Origin: Rhizodiscina lignyota
Taxonomy: Eukaryota > Ascomycota > Dothideomycetes > Aulographales > Rhizodiscinaceae
Length of the DNA stretch: 64,000 nucleotides
NCBI GenBank assembly: GCA_010015805.1
Contig: ML978122.1
Coordinates: 186,001-250,000 of the forward strand
Direction: 5' to 3'
Below the pieces are notes generated by a model. That model was not told the origin of the DNA and did no database searches. It saw nothing but the letters and a program-made list of their open reading frames with translations. Positions 34,143 through 43,277 of the stretch are shown here, in pieces. The position numbers were made by a program, and so were the translations under genes. How positions within the stretch are numbered: position 1 is the first letter of the stretch; every line of letters begins with the position of its first letter.

Positions 34143-36619
34143 TCAGCGATAGACGTAATGTGGCTCTTGCCGAACAAGATGATCAGAGTGTCGAATAGGC
34201 TCGACAATCTCTTCACGTCGATATGGGATTCCCAATGCGGGTAGGTCAGAACGAGAAGCGAGTGCAGTGACCGTCTTGTAGGAAGACAGTGCAGGCTCGA
34301 GGCCCGGATCACGAGGATCGTAAGCCTCAATGTGGGCTTGCTTCTCGCGAGCCTGCGAAGCATAGTAACGATCAAGATCATGGGGTCGGCCATGAGCGAG
34401 AGAACGAGGGTCTGGACGACGCTCGAACTCCGGAACACGATCAGTCACGTTGTACATGACACGCTTGTCCGTGGCAGATCGCTCAATGGCACGGTCAAAC
34501 CCGACCGGCACATCAAGTGGCTGATGATGCCGTCTTGTCGGCGACTCAGCCAGTGGCTCAAGGCCGAGGAACACCGGTTGTTTGCCACGCTGGGTAGGGT
34601 AATAGGCTGTCTCTGCAACGTCCTGAAAGTGGGACTGGCGAATCTGGCCTCTGTGTGCAGGTGGGCTCCCCGATAAGTCGATCACTTCAACACCTCGTGT
34701 AATGCGGGCATTGGGTGCCTCTGCGAAGGCAGCAATATGCCGTTTACGGGATCGCTCTCCTTCCCGGTATTGTGGATAATCCTGTTCGGGCCATGATTTC
34801 CTCTTCGTCACCATAGGTCGGACTTGATTTGTCCTAGGGATACGATCATCTCTATCGCGTGGTGGCTCAGGCATGTCAGCATCCGAGGATATCACAATAG
34901 TTTGACCATTCTGATCCCTGGCAAGGCGCATCCTTGGGACAGGCAGTTCGTCGCCTTGATGTCGTCGGCCAGATGTTTGATGCTCCACAGATGGCAAGGC
35001 AATATCTGGGGAAGCCCGTACAATCATTTCAGGACGTTCCGGGTCATAAGCCTGTGGGTTAAGTCCTCCCGTCTGCCGTGGATAACGGATATGGTCATAA
35101 ACTGGTTGAACTAGATGGACCTGTGGACGATTGGAATGACGGTAACGGTCCTCTTCACGTAAGTAGTAATCACGAACGTAAGGCTCCGCGGCGCGGGGCT
35201 CAGCATAAAAGGGCCTGGTTTCCGTGTAGATGTTGCCCTGCCTGGCGGTGTGTTGCTTCTGTTCAATGGTAAGCCTATATTCCAACTTGACATCCACTAC
35301 CGCAGCGAATGAAGTGGCAGTCAAACATTAGAACTCGCCTGAGTAAATAGAGGCTCTCCGTAGATCACTCTATGATGATCGAGATCGTCGCCCCTGTATC
35401 GTGTCAATTTGTCCATCTCAGATTGTCCAGGGAGGACAGACGCGTTGTCGATAACGTAACCCCCCCGCAACATTGGCTCTTCCAGTTTGCGGCGAGTTGG
35501 AACAAGCTGGGCTCGCTCATCATAAGAATCCTTGGTTTGCGGAAGATGCCGAATACGTTGGCGCCGAGATGGATAAAGATAGACACGATGGGATGCCGAA
35601 CCCGCAGAGCCATGCTCAGCAAGCTGATCATCCCCTTGCGCAGCATGAGAAACGAATTCAATGCTTGTATGAGATTCGTTGTCGGCCTGGATGGACCCTT
35701 CGTTTTCATCATCGCTCTCATCATCCGAGTCAATGACGATGAATTCGCGAAAGACTTCCTCCATTTCCCCGTGTTTAGAGTCTTCTCCTCGCCAAGCTTT
35801 TAGTTGCTTCAGCGTATGAGGCTCGACAATTGCTCTCGCCTCTTTATAGCCCACGCTCTTGAGGAGATTGTCATAATCGGTATACTTATGTCTAACAAAT
35901 GCGCATACGGCGAGCTGCACCTGGCGAGTGAGAGGCATGTTTGCGGTACCGACTCGGTTTGAGCCCTGGATGAAGGTGTTAGAATAAAGTGCGATGGAGG
36001 TTGTGATGAGTAGATACCTCTTTCCACGCATGCGTTACAATGTTTTCTAAATCCGCCTCGGGAATCCTAGGGAAAAGCTCCTGGATGGCTGTGCGAATTT
36101 GCGCTTTCTCCCCCTTGGCGCTGTGCCGCTTGAGACTCCGATCCAGTGCAAGATCGTATTTCGAAAACTTCCCTCCACCAAGCGCATGGTAGCCCAGCCA
36201 AACGCAGGACTCTCTGACTACATCGACGGGAAAGTGATTTCCAATGCGGTGTATATGGTAAGAGACTTTGCCGGGGTCCAAATGCGCTTTATTCACTGGT
36301 TCCGTCTGCAGAATGTTTAGCATTCAGTTTGCGTACGTCGGTGGAGTAACGTACGCTGACAGTCTGAAACTGTAGATTTTTCTCTTGGCACTTCTTTTTG
36401 CAGCGCTCGGTGAGGTCAGGAAAACCGACTGGGACAAACTCGTAACCGGCTGGAGGAACTTTGTCGTAAGAGGCCTTTCTGATGGTTAGAATGCTTTCGC
36501 CTAGGAAAAGAGTAGAGGGGAGTACGAACAATATAGCGCAGTGTTTTCTTCTCTTGCGTGACGGTTTCGAACACGATCTTCAGTGGCTTTTTTTTGCGGT
36601 GGTTAGTACGAGCGCTCAT
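34143..36619 (-). CDS. DUF2293 domain protein with disordered C-terminal half
   Basis: Exons are 36619-36530, 36474-36355, 36305-36018, 35965 to about 35339, and about 35297-34143; roughly 760 residues. The first intron has a GTTCGT donor. The last junction is uncertain: a GC-AG intron (about 35286-35338) or a very short GT-AG intron both keep frame. The N-terminus (RKKKPLKIVFETVTQEKK, PPAGYEFVPVGFPDLTERCK) and the block FPRIPEADLENIVTHAWKEGSNRVGTA are typical of fungal DUF2293 proteins, whose function is unknown. The rest is Arg/Pro/Asp-rich and disordered. It contains EFIVIDSDDESDDE and EVIDLSGSPP, both of the hydrophobic-core-plus-acid shape of SUMO-interaction motifs, and RSRKRH-type nuclear signals. 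A nuclear role is inferred. Confidence 0.75.
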
Positions 36620-37117
36620 GGAGCGCTTGTGGCGCGCCACTCGGGCGCTGCTGTGAACTCGGGTCATTTGAGAACGCAGCAAGTAGCATCTCAGACAGCA
36701 AGACAAGAAGAGACCGAGAAGTAAGCCCCTCAGCGACACTGCAAGCCCTGAGCGCAAAGGTGAGTCCAAGGAAGACGACAACCAGAGGTGCACACAAGCA
36801 GGACGCGGTACGATAACCTGGGTCTTACCAAGCTTCCACTGGAAGCTGCTTGTCGTAGAATCTACAGAATAAGCACAACCAGTTCGCAGATCAGACAGCG
36901 CACATAGATGGCGCTGTTCTGCGACACGGCGTTTTTGGCGATTTGCTTGGAGAAGGAATTGGAGGTGCGAAAGAGAAAAGAAGAGGTCGGGTGCAGTGTT
37001 TCGGTCTAGAAGGTCTTGGCTGCCGGCTATACTTCGGCGTCGATCTCAGAAACTCGGGCAAGATGTCGAGAGACCGCAAGAGGAATTCGGATTGCTCTCT
37101 CCCACCATTTGTTGGAC
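36620..37117. promoter_or_regulatory. Divergent upstream region, DUF2293 / LYR-like gene
   Basis: About 500 bases between divergent starts. No motif was assigned; an upstream exon of the LYR-like gene cannot be excluded because its frame remains open back to about 37016. Confidence 0.4.
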
Positions 37118-37444
37118 ATGTGTGCTGCATCCAGCAAGGACATTCTTACAGCCTACCGGAACTTATATCGCCAAGGTCTGCGAGCCGTGCAATACTCGCT
37201 ACCGGCGCGAATCACGCTCAGGGACCGTATCAGACGCGCTTTTCGAAGAGGAGACCCGGCGGACTTCGATCAGAACAGAGTGAACAACACTCTGGTGTTT
37301 CTGTCAGCTGCCACAGTAGTAGCAGGGGTTGAGCATCATGTCCTGCGGAACCTTTTACTTACGTGGTTCTACGAGCCGGAGTACTTGAAAGGATTTCAAA
37401 GGTACTACGCAGCCAGTCCGGAACGCAGTTGGGGAACGACATAG
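37118..37444 (+). CDS. Small DUF1763 / LYR-motif protein, 108 residues
   Basis: The chosen ATG gives MCAASSKDILTAYRNLYRQG, a start typical of the Complex1_LYR fold (L-Y-R near residue 16) followed by ARITLRDRIRRAFRRGDP, the conserved basic helix ending in a phenylalanine. The pattern matches fungal DUF1763 proteins, short helical proteins of unknown function. LYR proteins work mostly in the mitochondrial matrix, binding acyl carrier protein and assisting assembly of respiratory complexes or Fe-S delivery, so a mitochondrial assembly role is a reasonable inference. A longer in-frame start reaching 37016 begins with a non-ATG codon and is unlikely. The frame is intronless as read. Confidence 0.7.
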   Translation: MCAASSKDILTAYRNLYRQGLRAVQYSLPARITLRDRIRRAFRRGDPADFDQNRVNNTLVFLSAATVVAGVEHHVLRNLLLTWFYEPEYLKGFQRYYAASPERSWGTT

Positions 37445-37590
37445 CTAATTTATTGCACCTTTCCAGGGATCCTCAGTCTATAAACTACAGAACCAACACC
37501 TACGACTCATTCAACCACACAATCAGGATGCTGAATGAGAGTATGGAGCTATGTCTCCCCACAGGCGATTAAGCAGGCAAACGCGGCCGA

Positions 37591-38485
37591 TTACATGAAG
37601 TCATCTTCGTCGAACCCTTGCTGGTTATTCGACTCCCCCATGGCTTCCGTCGAATGAAGATCATCGTAAGCATGATCTCGCTGCCATGCCTTCTCCCTCC
37701 GCTCCCGAGCCAAGCGCAGTTCTTCTTTTTGCTGCCATACCTAGTCAGCGCAAGGCGGACGCACGGTAGGGTAGAGAGACATCTCATGAACAAACGAAGA
37801 ATGGAAAAGGGATCAAAAATAAAAGCGGATGCTCACTCTGACTTGTTGATCAGCGCGATCCTTTTGTCTCAGCTCTTTCTGCCGGTCTTCCTTCTCTTGA
37901 TGCAGGTTAGGGAATTTCTCGACCTTTGTCTTGTTGAGACGGTTGACGATAGGATTTTCCCGTTGCGCAACGTGAATCTTTTTAACCTTCAAGGTGTGAG
38001 GATTTCGGTCAGAGGCGTTGAAGTGGATATATAATACCTTCTTGGGATCTTTGAAGCCAACCTGCCCTACGGCCATGCTCCCATCCTTTTTCAGATTTGA
38101 CCATGGCGTGTAGATAACTGTAATGTTATCTTTCTTGTTCCCTTCAGTGAAAGTTAGATTCCAGATCAACTTAACAATTAGAAGCTCGATACCTTCTATT
38201 GAGTTTGCCTTAGTAAGCTGTGCGCAGTCTTCGAGTAACGGCTGTGGTATGGAGTCCCATGTCTCGCCTTCTCTTAACCGAACATATATGTGTGCACTCG
38301 ATAGGTTATCAACGTGGAACCAGACGTCCTCATCAAAACCGTACTTAATAAGCTCCTCGTCTAGAGCACATTTTAGCGCTACGCCTTGAACTCCTCAGCT
38401 TGACCAACCGACTTTCGACCTTGTCTTTCCCTACGTAAATGAACGCTGACGGCGTGACGACACTGCTCGTGAAGTAGTACACCAT
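37591..38485 (-). CDS. Jlp2/CCDC25-like NFACT-R (DUF814) protein
   Basis: Four exons, 38485-38413, 38360-38193, 38141-37837 and 37731-37591, give 228 residues. Landmarks: MVYYFTSS, FIYVGKDKVENEELIKYGFD, DVWFHVDNLSSAHIYVRL, LTKANSIEGNKKDN, VIYTPWSNLKKDGSM, GQVGFKD, NPIVNRLNKTKVE, and a charged helical tail (EELRLARERREKAW) ending GFDEDDFM. The first two introns (GTCGGT and GTATCG donors) were placed because they restore the universally conserved GKDK...EELIKYG and SIEGNKKDN joints. The NFACT-R domain occurs in ribosome-quality-control factors; human CCDC25 is also described as a DNA sensor. The cellular role of yeast Jlp2 is unclear. Confidence 0.93.
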
Positions 38486-38995
38486 GTTGATAGTTGAATT
38501 CCCCGGGTGCTTATCTTGTTAAGGCTGGAAGAAAACGAGACATACCCTAGCAAGGCATATTTAGAAGTTCAGCTAAACACCGCCGGTAGATCTTCGGCGT
38601 GCGTTTCGAGAGTCTTTTCAAGCATATCACGAGACCAGAGCCAGGCTATGAAGATCAAAGACGAGATGATACCTATGGCACTAAGCTCCGGCCATTAAGA
38701 ACTGTAATCAATTCATCTATGTGGTTCGAGCTGCACAACGATATCGTTGGCTTCTTACACAATGCTAGTCGCACTTCCTGCACATCTCCTGGTCTTTGGT
38801 AAAGGACCTTTAAATCGTAGTTTGCGCAATGGATGGCAACTTTCCCCAGACACTGACAGCATCGTCTTTCCTGATGAACTCAATCGTTCGTGCGACTCGG
38901 ATCGGCCGTGCCGTAGACGATGGCCTGACGTTTATACTATTCGCAGCTTCGCTGGTCCTCGAATAATTCACCAATGCCTTAGGAGAATACACCGC
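38486..38995. other. Intergenic, tandem minus-strand genes
   Basis: 510 bases between the MOZART1 stop and the Jlp2-like start; presumed terminator of the former and promoter of the latter. Nothing further recognised. Confidence 0.4.
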
Positions 38996-39334
38996 TCAGC
39001 CTTGCTCTTCATCCTCAACGAGCTCAGGCTCTGGATACTGGGCGCGTAGGTCTTTGATGACATTCTGCGTTACGTCAGTTAGCCGAGCCTCATATCTCCT
39101 GAATTTGAACCCCTCACTGCCAGAGCCTCTGGATTCACTCCGTTCTCGATGAGTGAAATACAAAGAGAGATTTGATGTCGCGTGAGGTTGCAGTTCTGGT
39201 CCACTAATGAGCTTCAATGCCAAAGACGGATCCAAAGGTTAATGATGAAGGCATACGAGTAAGGTCGCTATCTCCTCCAAGATATCGACGACGTCTTTCG
39301 CAGCTTGCTTCTTGTCCTTTGTTTGGGTCGCCAT
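38996..39334 (-). CDS. MOZART1 (Mzt1), gamma-tubulin complex subunit, 74 residues
   Basis: Three phase-0 exons, 39334-39257 (78 nt), 39195-39118 (78 nt) and 39064-38996 (69 nt). They read AAKDVVDILEEIATLL, then NCNLTRHQISLCISLIE plus NGVNPEALA, then NVIKDLRAQYPEPELVEDEE. This is the full MOZART1 helical fold with the signature SL(I)E-NGVNPEALA-VIK(D/E)LR. Mzt1 binds the N-terminal region of GCP3-type proteins and is needed to recruit and activate gamma-tubulin complexes at spindle pole bodies and other microtubule-organising centres. Length is typical (70-90 residues). The gene is invisible as a single ORF, because long frames in this interval run through the introns. Start and splice sites are all standard (GTATGC, GTGAGG donors). 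It is divergent from the TRAX gene. Confidence 0.93.
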
Positions 39335-39534
39335 ATCGAAAGTTGTGTGTTTTGAGCTTAGATTCGTAGGAAGTAACGCGTCGCAGTCACGTCTGAGTAT
39401 CCCCCAGGTCCCCTCGGCTTGGCGGAGGCCATGTTCTGAAACACTCACTATAAGCAGTCTAGCGCATACTTCAGCGCATTTCACAGGTGAAAGCCTCATT
39501 TCAGATTCACAGCAACACAACGGGAAACGCTTTC
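39335..39534. promoter_or_regulatory. Compact divergent promoter, MOZART1 / TRAX
   Basis: Only 200 bases separate the two ATGs, so the two genes must share or overlap core promoter elements. No individual site was assigned. Confidence 0.55.
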
Positions 39535-40456
39535 ATGGGTACGAAACGCAGTCGCACGGAGAGCATGGATGCCTCCACAGCATCCGGCGGTTCTCCATTC
39601 ATGCCAATGTTTGAGAAGTTTCGCCTCGAGCTCGACGAACATCATGATCGACGAGAGCGAGTCATCAAAGCGTCCCGAGACGTGACAGCGGCAAGCAAGA
39701 AGATGTGAGATTTGCGCTCACTTCCATTAAATCACATTGTGCTAAGTATAGTTAGCATCTTCGCGTTACAGCGGTACGTCTGTCCAGTTGCAATATTCCG
39801 ACTCTCCTTCCAACAAAACCGATTCTAGGATACGCACCGTTGGCAAACCGATTCCTCCAGGAGTGCGAAAGGGATTCACCCAGCATGAGGAAGTGATCAG
39901 ATCCCAATACACAAATATATCTAAGGACATGCAAGGGCTTAACTCGTTTCGATACCAACGCCAAATATCTGGCGGAAACCAGGAGTTGCTCGAAGCCCTC
40001 ACCTTTCAGCATTACCTAGAAACTGAGCAGCTCCTCTCTTATCTAGAGGCTAATGACCGGGTGGCAGGACTGGGTGGCCCGGAGTCTCCTATACTGCTTA
40101 CTCCAGATGATTACCTCCTGGGCGTTTTTGATATGGTTGGTGAACTCATGAGACACGCTGTGACGGCAATGGCAACCGGAGAATTGAGTGGTGCTGCTTC
40201 CTCTACTGGGAATGAAAATATAGCGAGTCGTGGCATTTTAGCAGATATGCGTGATCTTCGCAGCTCTCTAGAAAGACTTGAAGTCGATGATGGTTTTCTA
40301 TCGAGGGACATCGAAAAGAAGATGCCGGTTATGAAGCAATGCGTCGAAAAGGTCGAAAATGCAGCTTATGGACTTATTGTCCGCGGAAGCGAACGTCCAA
40401 AGGGCTGGATGCCTGATACCGACCATGTTGGAAAGGGAGAAGTCGAGGGGTATTGA
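39535..40456 (+). CDS. Translin family protein, TRAX-like
   Basis: Exons 39535-39704 and 39772-40456 give 284 residues. Translin-fold landmarks: MFEKFRLELDEHHDRRERVIKASRDVT at the start, QEYLxx-like FQHYLETEQLLSYLE, DYLLGVFDMVGELMRHAV (the conserved GELMR block with acidic residues used by TRAX for RNase activity) and VEKVENAAYGLIVRGSE near the end. Translin and TRAX form the C3PO ring nuclease that trims RNA. The IVRGSE C-terminal block is closer to TRAX than to translin. The intron acceptor was chosen to keep frame into the family region. Whether the fungal enzyme is catalytically active is inferred from the retained acidic residues. Confidence 0.88.
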
Positions 40457-41077
40457 AGCTCATTCACGGTGAATGCCACTATTATCTATTGGCAGCCGAT
40501 GCATGTGATTGGAGCTACGACAGAAGGGGAGTGAAGCTGAGAGATCTCTTGCATGGATTTGAATGATTACTGTCAATACTTTAAGTGCTCTTTCCGCGTA
40601 CTGTTACTGTGTGAGACCTTTGAACAGCGACTATGGAAGCGACGCAATACAATTCGACTTTAGCCACACGTTGATTGGCAGGTGTAGTTGCGACTCGACA
40701 TTTTAAGCATCACAACGACGCCAAGACCACGGCAATTGTGGGCGCATATGACCACCGTTCCCTTCCTATTCAACGACACAATAGACGCCCACAATGCGAT
40801 TGCCTTTTGTCACTGGACCCCAACCCCCCGCCGCTCATATATATCCAGCTATGCGTTCAGCCACTTCCGCTCCGTCAAATACTGCGCGCTTTCCTGCTCC
40901 TCGAAGCAAACCCTGAGGGACATGCACCCCTCTCGATATCAACCGCATTGAAACCGGTACCGCGCCTTCCATCAGCGTTCCGCAACCTCTCTTGACAGGC
41001 GCTGCTGCGGGCTGCTCTATTCATACGATATTGGAACACTCGTTAACAGTTCCTTCAAGAATGCGACTGTCGCTGCA
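40457..41077. other. Intergenic
   Basis: Between tandem plus-strand genes; presumed TRAX terminator and promoter of the PIN-like gene. No other feature. Confidence 0.4.
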
Positions 41078-42485
41078 ATGAGCGAATCCAACAATCTCAC
41101 CGCAGACCCCACCGCGCCGACGGAGGATCAAAGCGACCACACTGCCATGCCAATGGCTGGTGTCCCCAAACGCAAGGTGTTCAATGTCATCGTTGATGCG
41201 ACTGCGCTCATCTCTGGCGTCAGGAGGAATACTCGTGATGGAATTAAGAAATGGGTAAACAATGGCGCCATCCGCCTCTTCGTTCCGCTACATAGTACGA
41301 TTAGCCCCGATTCATGATATTGATCATGCTAATAGCATCTTAGCGCTACAACAGTTGACGAATATCTCGACCACCCGATCTGATCGCTTCGGAGAAGATG
41401 CAAAGGAAACGCTTGACTGGCTCGACAATATTACCTCAGATCCGCGGATCATGAAAAATGGAATCGTACAGCTACAGGAGAGCTTCGAGGCCTATAACAC
41501 TTGGGCGGAGGTGGAGGAGTTCCTCTTGCCAAAGACTCTGCTCTCACACGAGTCGGAGACTCCGGTGGACGGAAATATCACTGATGCGATGTCTAAAATG
41601 CAACTTGACGATGGCCTGGAACTGGCATCAATGAGCTCAAAGGATAGCAATGACTTGCGTCCGACGACACCTTCGTCTCCAGAATCAGCTTATTCGTCGA
41701 CTAGCCCCAACGTTCTGCTCTCGAGTCCTCTTAAGCAGGTTGACCGCAACGGAACCACAAGTGGACGCAAGGGTGCGGGCCATAAGAAAAATGCCAGCCT
41801 GACCAACTCGGAAGTTTCTGTTCAAAGCAATACAAACGAACCGCGCTTTCCGAAATCGCTTCAGCCATTCTTCAATCACATCCTGTGGCGCATTCACCAC
41901 ACTCAAGCAACCGATCCGGACCAGGACCTTGGCTCGTATATTCTACTCACCAATGATGCTCTGAAACAGTCGATTGCGCACCGGTTTGGCATTCGAGTCA
42001 AGCGCATTGAGCAGCTGAGGGATATCATAATGCGCGAAGACAAGGACGTCAAGAATCGGCTCGCAATGATGAAACGAGAAAATGAAAATACCGTTGCAGG
42101 AGCAACACAAAATACAAATGACATACGACCAACCAGTAAGGGTGGATTGCAGCGCGGGCTTCCGGCGTCACAGCATGTCTGGGATCCAAACACCTTTGGA
42201 CGAGCAACCAGCCCTTCCATTGGCAAGGTGCAACCTGCACCTATCGCTCCGCCTTCTGGCCCTAGTGGGCGCGGGTCACTGAGAGGTCGAGGTGGTCGAG
42301 GAGCGCTCAATGCTCCCCGTGGATCCGCAACTGTCCAGCGTCCGATACCTACCGGCCCAGCACGCCTTTCACAGCCGCAGCATGACCCTAGCAAGCCTAT
42401 CGATCCTGACTCTTTCGACCGACCGAGACCACGTCCAGGATTTGTCCGGGGCGCTGGACGGAGGAAGCTATGGGAGCCCGCCTGA
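41078..42485 (+). CDS. PIN-like domain protein with RGG-rich C-terminus
   Basis: Exons 41078-41294 and 41344-42485 give 452 residues. Near the N-terminus, KRKVFNVIVDATALISGVRRN has the beta-strand-plus-Asp start of a PIN/NYN nuclease fold, followed after the intron by LFVPLHTLQQLTNIS and DAKETLDWLDNI, the expected second strand and helix. The middle is Ser/Pro-rich and disordered with PSSPESAYSSTSPN-type stretches. A second ordered segment (FFNHILWRIHH, YILLTNDALKQSIAHRFGIRVKRI) corresponds to the C-terminal part of the PIN fold with its late LTND acidic site. The tail is Gly/Arg-rich (GRGSLRGRGGRGAL), an RNA-binding RGG-like box. The fold is thus interrupted by a long insertion. A role in RNA processing is inferred; no precise orthologue is named. 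Confidence 0.75.
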
Positions 42486-42660
42486 GGAAGCGATATGCGA
42501 TACGGGACGAATTATTCCCGTTTCTCACAATATCCGATTGAATATTTTGGAGTTCTCTACGAACCCTGGACGACAGGCTTCCTATTCTGAACGCTCGATG
42601 ACGGTTCACTTCGTTTACCTACGACTTGAAATGCGATGCGCACGTCACCACGTTTCAGTA

Positions 42661-43038
42661 TTACCCCATGCCACTAATTGGTGGATGACTGGCTTCATGG
42701 GGAACGATTAGAATGATTGCCAAAGCGCCGGATAATGACATGCCGAATGCATTGGACATGGATTGGATCACTTTGAACGAATATGGCTGAGATTGTTGCG
42801 TTATGGTTCTGGGAGTTTTGCTTGTAGCAATCGACTTTTGCTTAAGTTGGCTGGCTGATGCTACTTTTGAGATGTATACTTGGGAGTGGCCGTCTTTCTT
42901 CAATAAGTCTTGCGATTTCAATGAAAGGAGTTGTACTAGATTGTTCTTGGAGGCAAATAACATAATTTGGTGGCTTAGTTTTCTCCAGAGGGTCAGGTCA
43001 ATAGGAGAGGTTAAAATCAACGAAGTGATGTCTCTCAT
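42661..43038 (-). CDS. Doubtful small ORF, 125 residues
   Basis: An ATG-initiated frame in the 793-base gap between two plus-strand genes. The product is basic and ends with one hydrophobic stretch (MSLSGALAIILIVP). No family resemblance was recognised, no intron is needed, and the region is AT-rich, so a chance frame is quite possible. The gap otherwise holds the terminator of the PIN-like gene and the promoter of the WD40 gene. Confidence 0.2.
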   Translation of the reverse strand: MRDITSLILTSPIDLTLWRKLSHQIMLFASKNNLVQLLSLKSQDLLKKDGHSQVYISKVASASQLKQKSIATSKTPRTITQQSQPYSFKVIQSMSNAFGMSLSGALAIILIVPHEASHPPISGMG

Positions 43039-43277
43039 AGCTTTCAACACCCACCAAACCGGCTTGCTAAGAGTTGTGTACACATAGTGGTGTGTGGTGT
43101 GACGTCGACATCTCACCTACGAAAATGCGGCTCGAACGTGATTGGCTGACAGGGGTCCCTCACTTAGCCAACGCAGCTTGTTGTTGTTAAACAAAAGAAA
43201 GCTCTGAACAATCACCTCCATGGCACACTCCCGCAGAATAATTACAGAGTATTCTGAGAAAAGAACATGCGATATCA

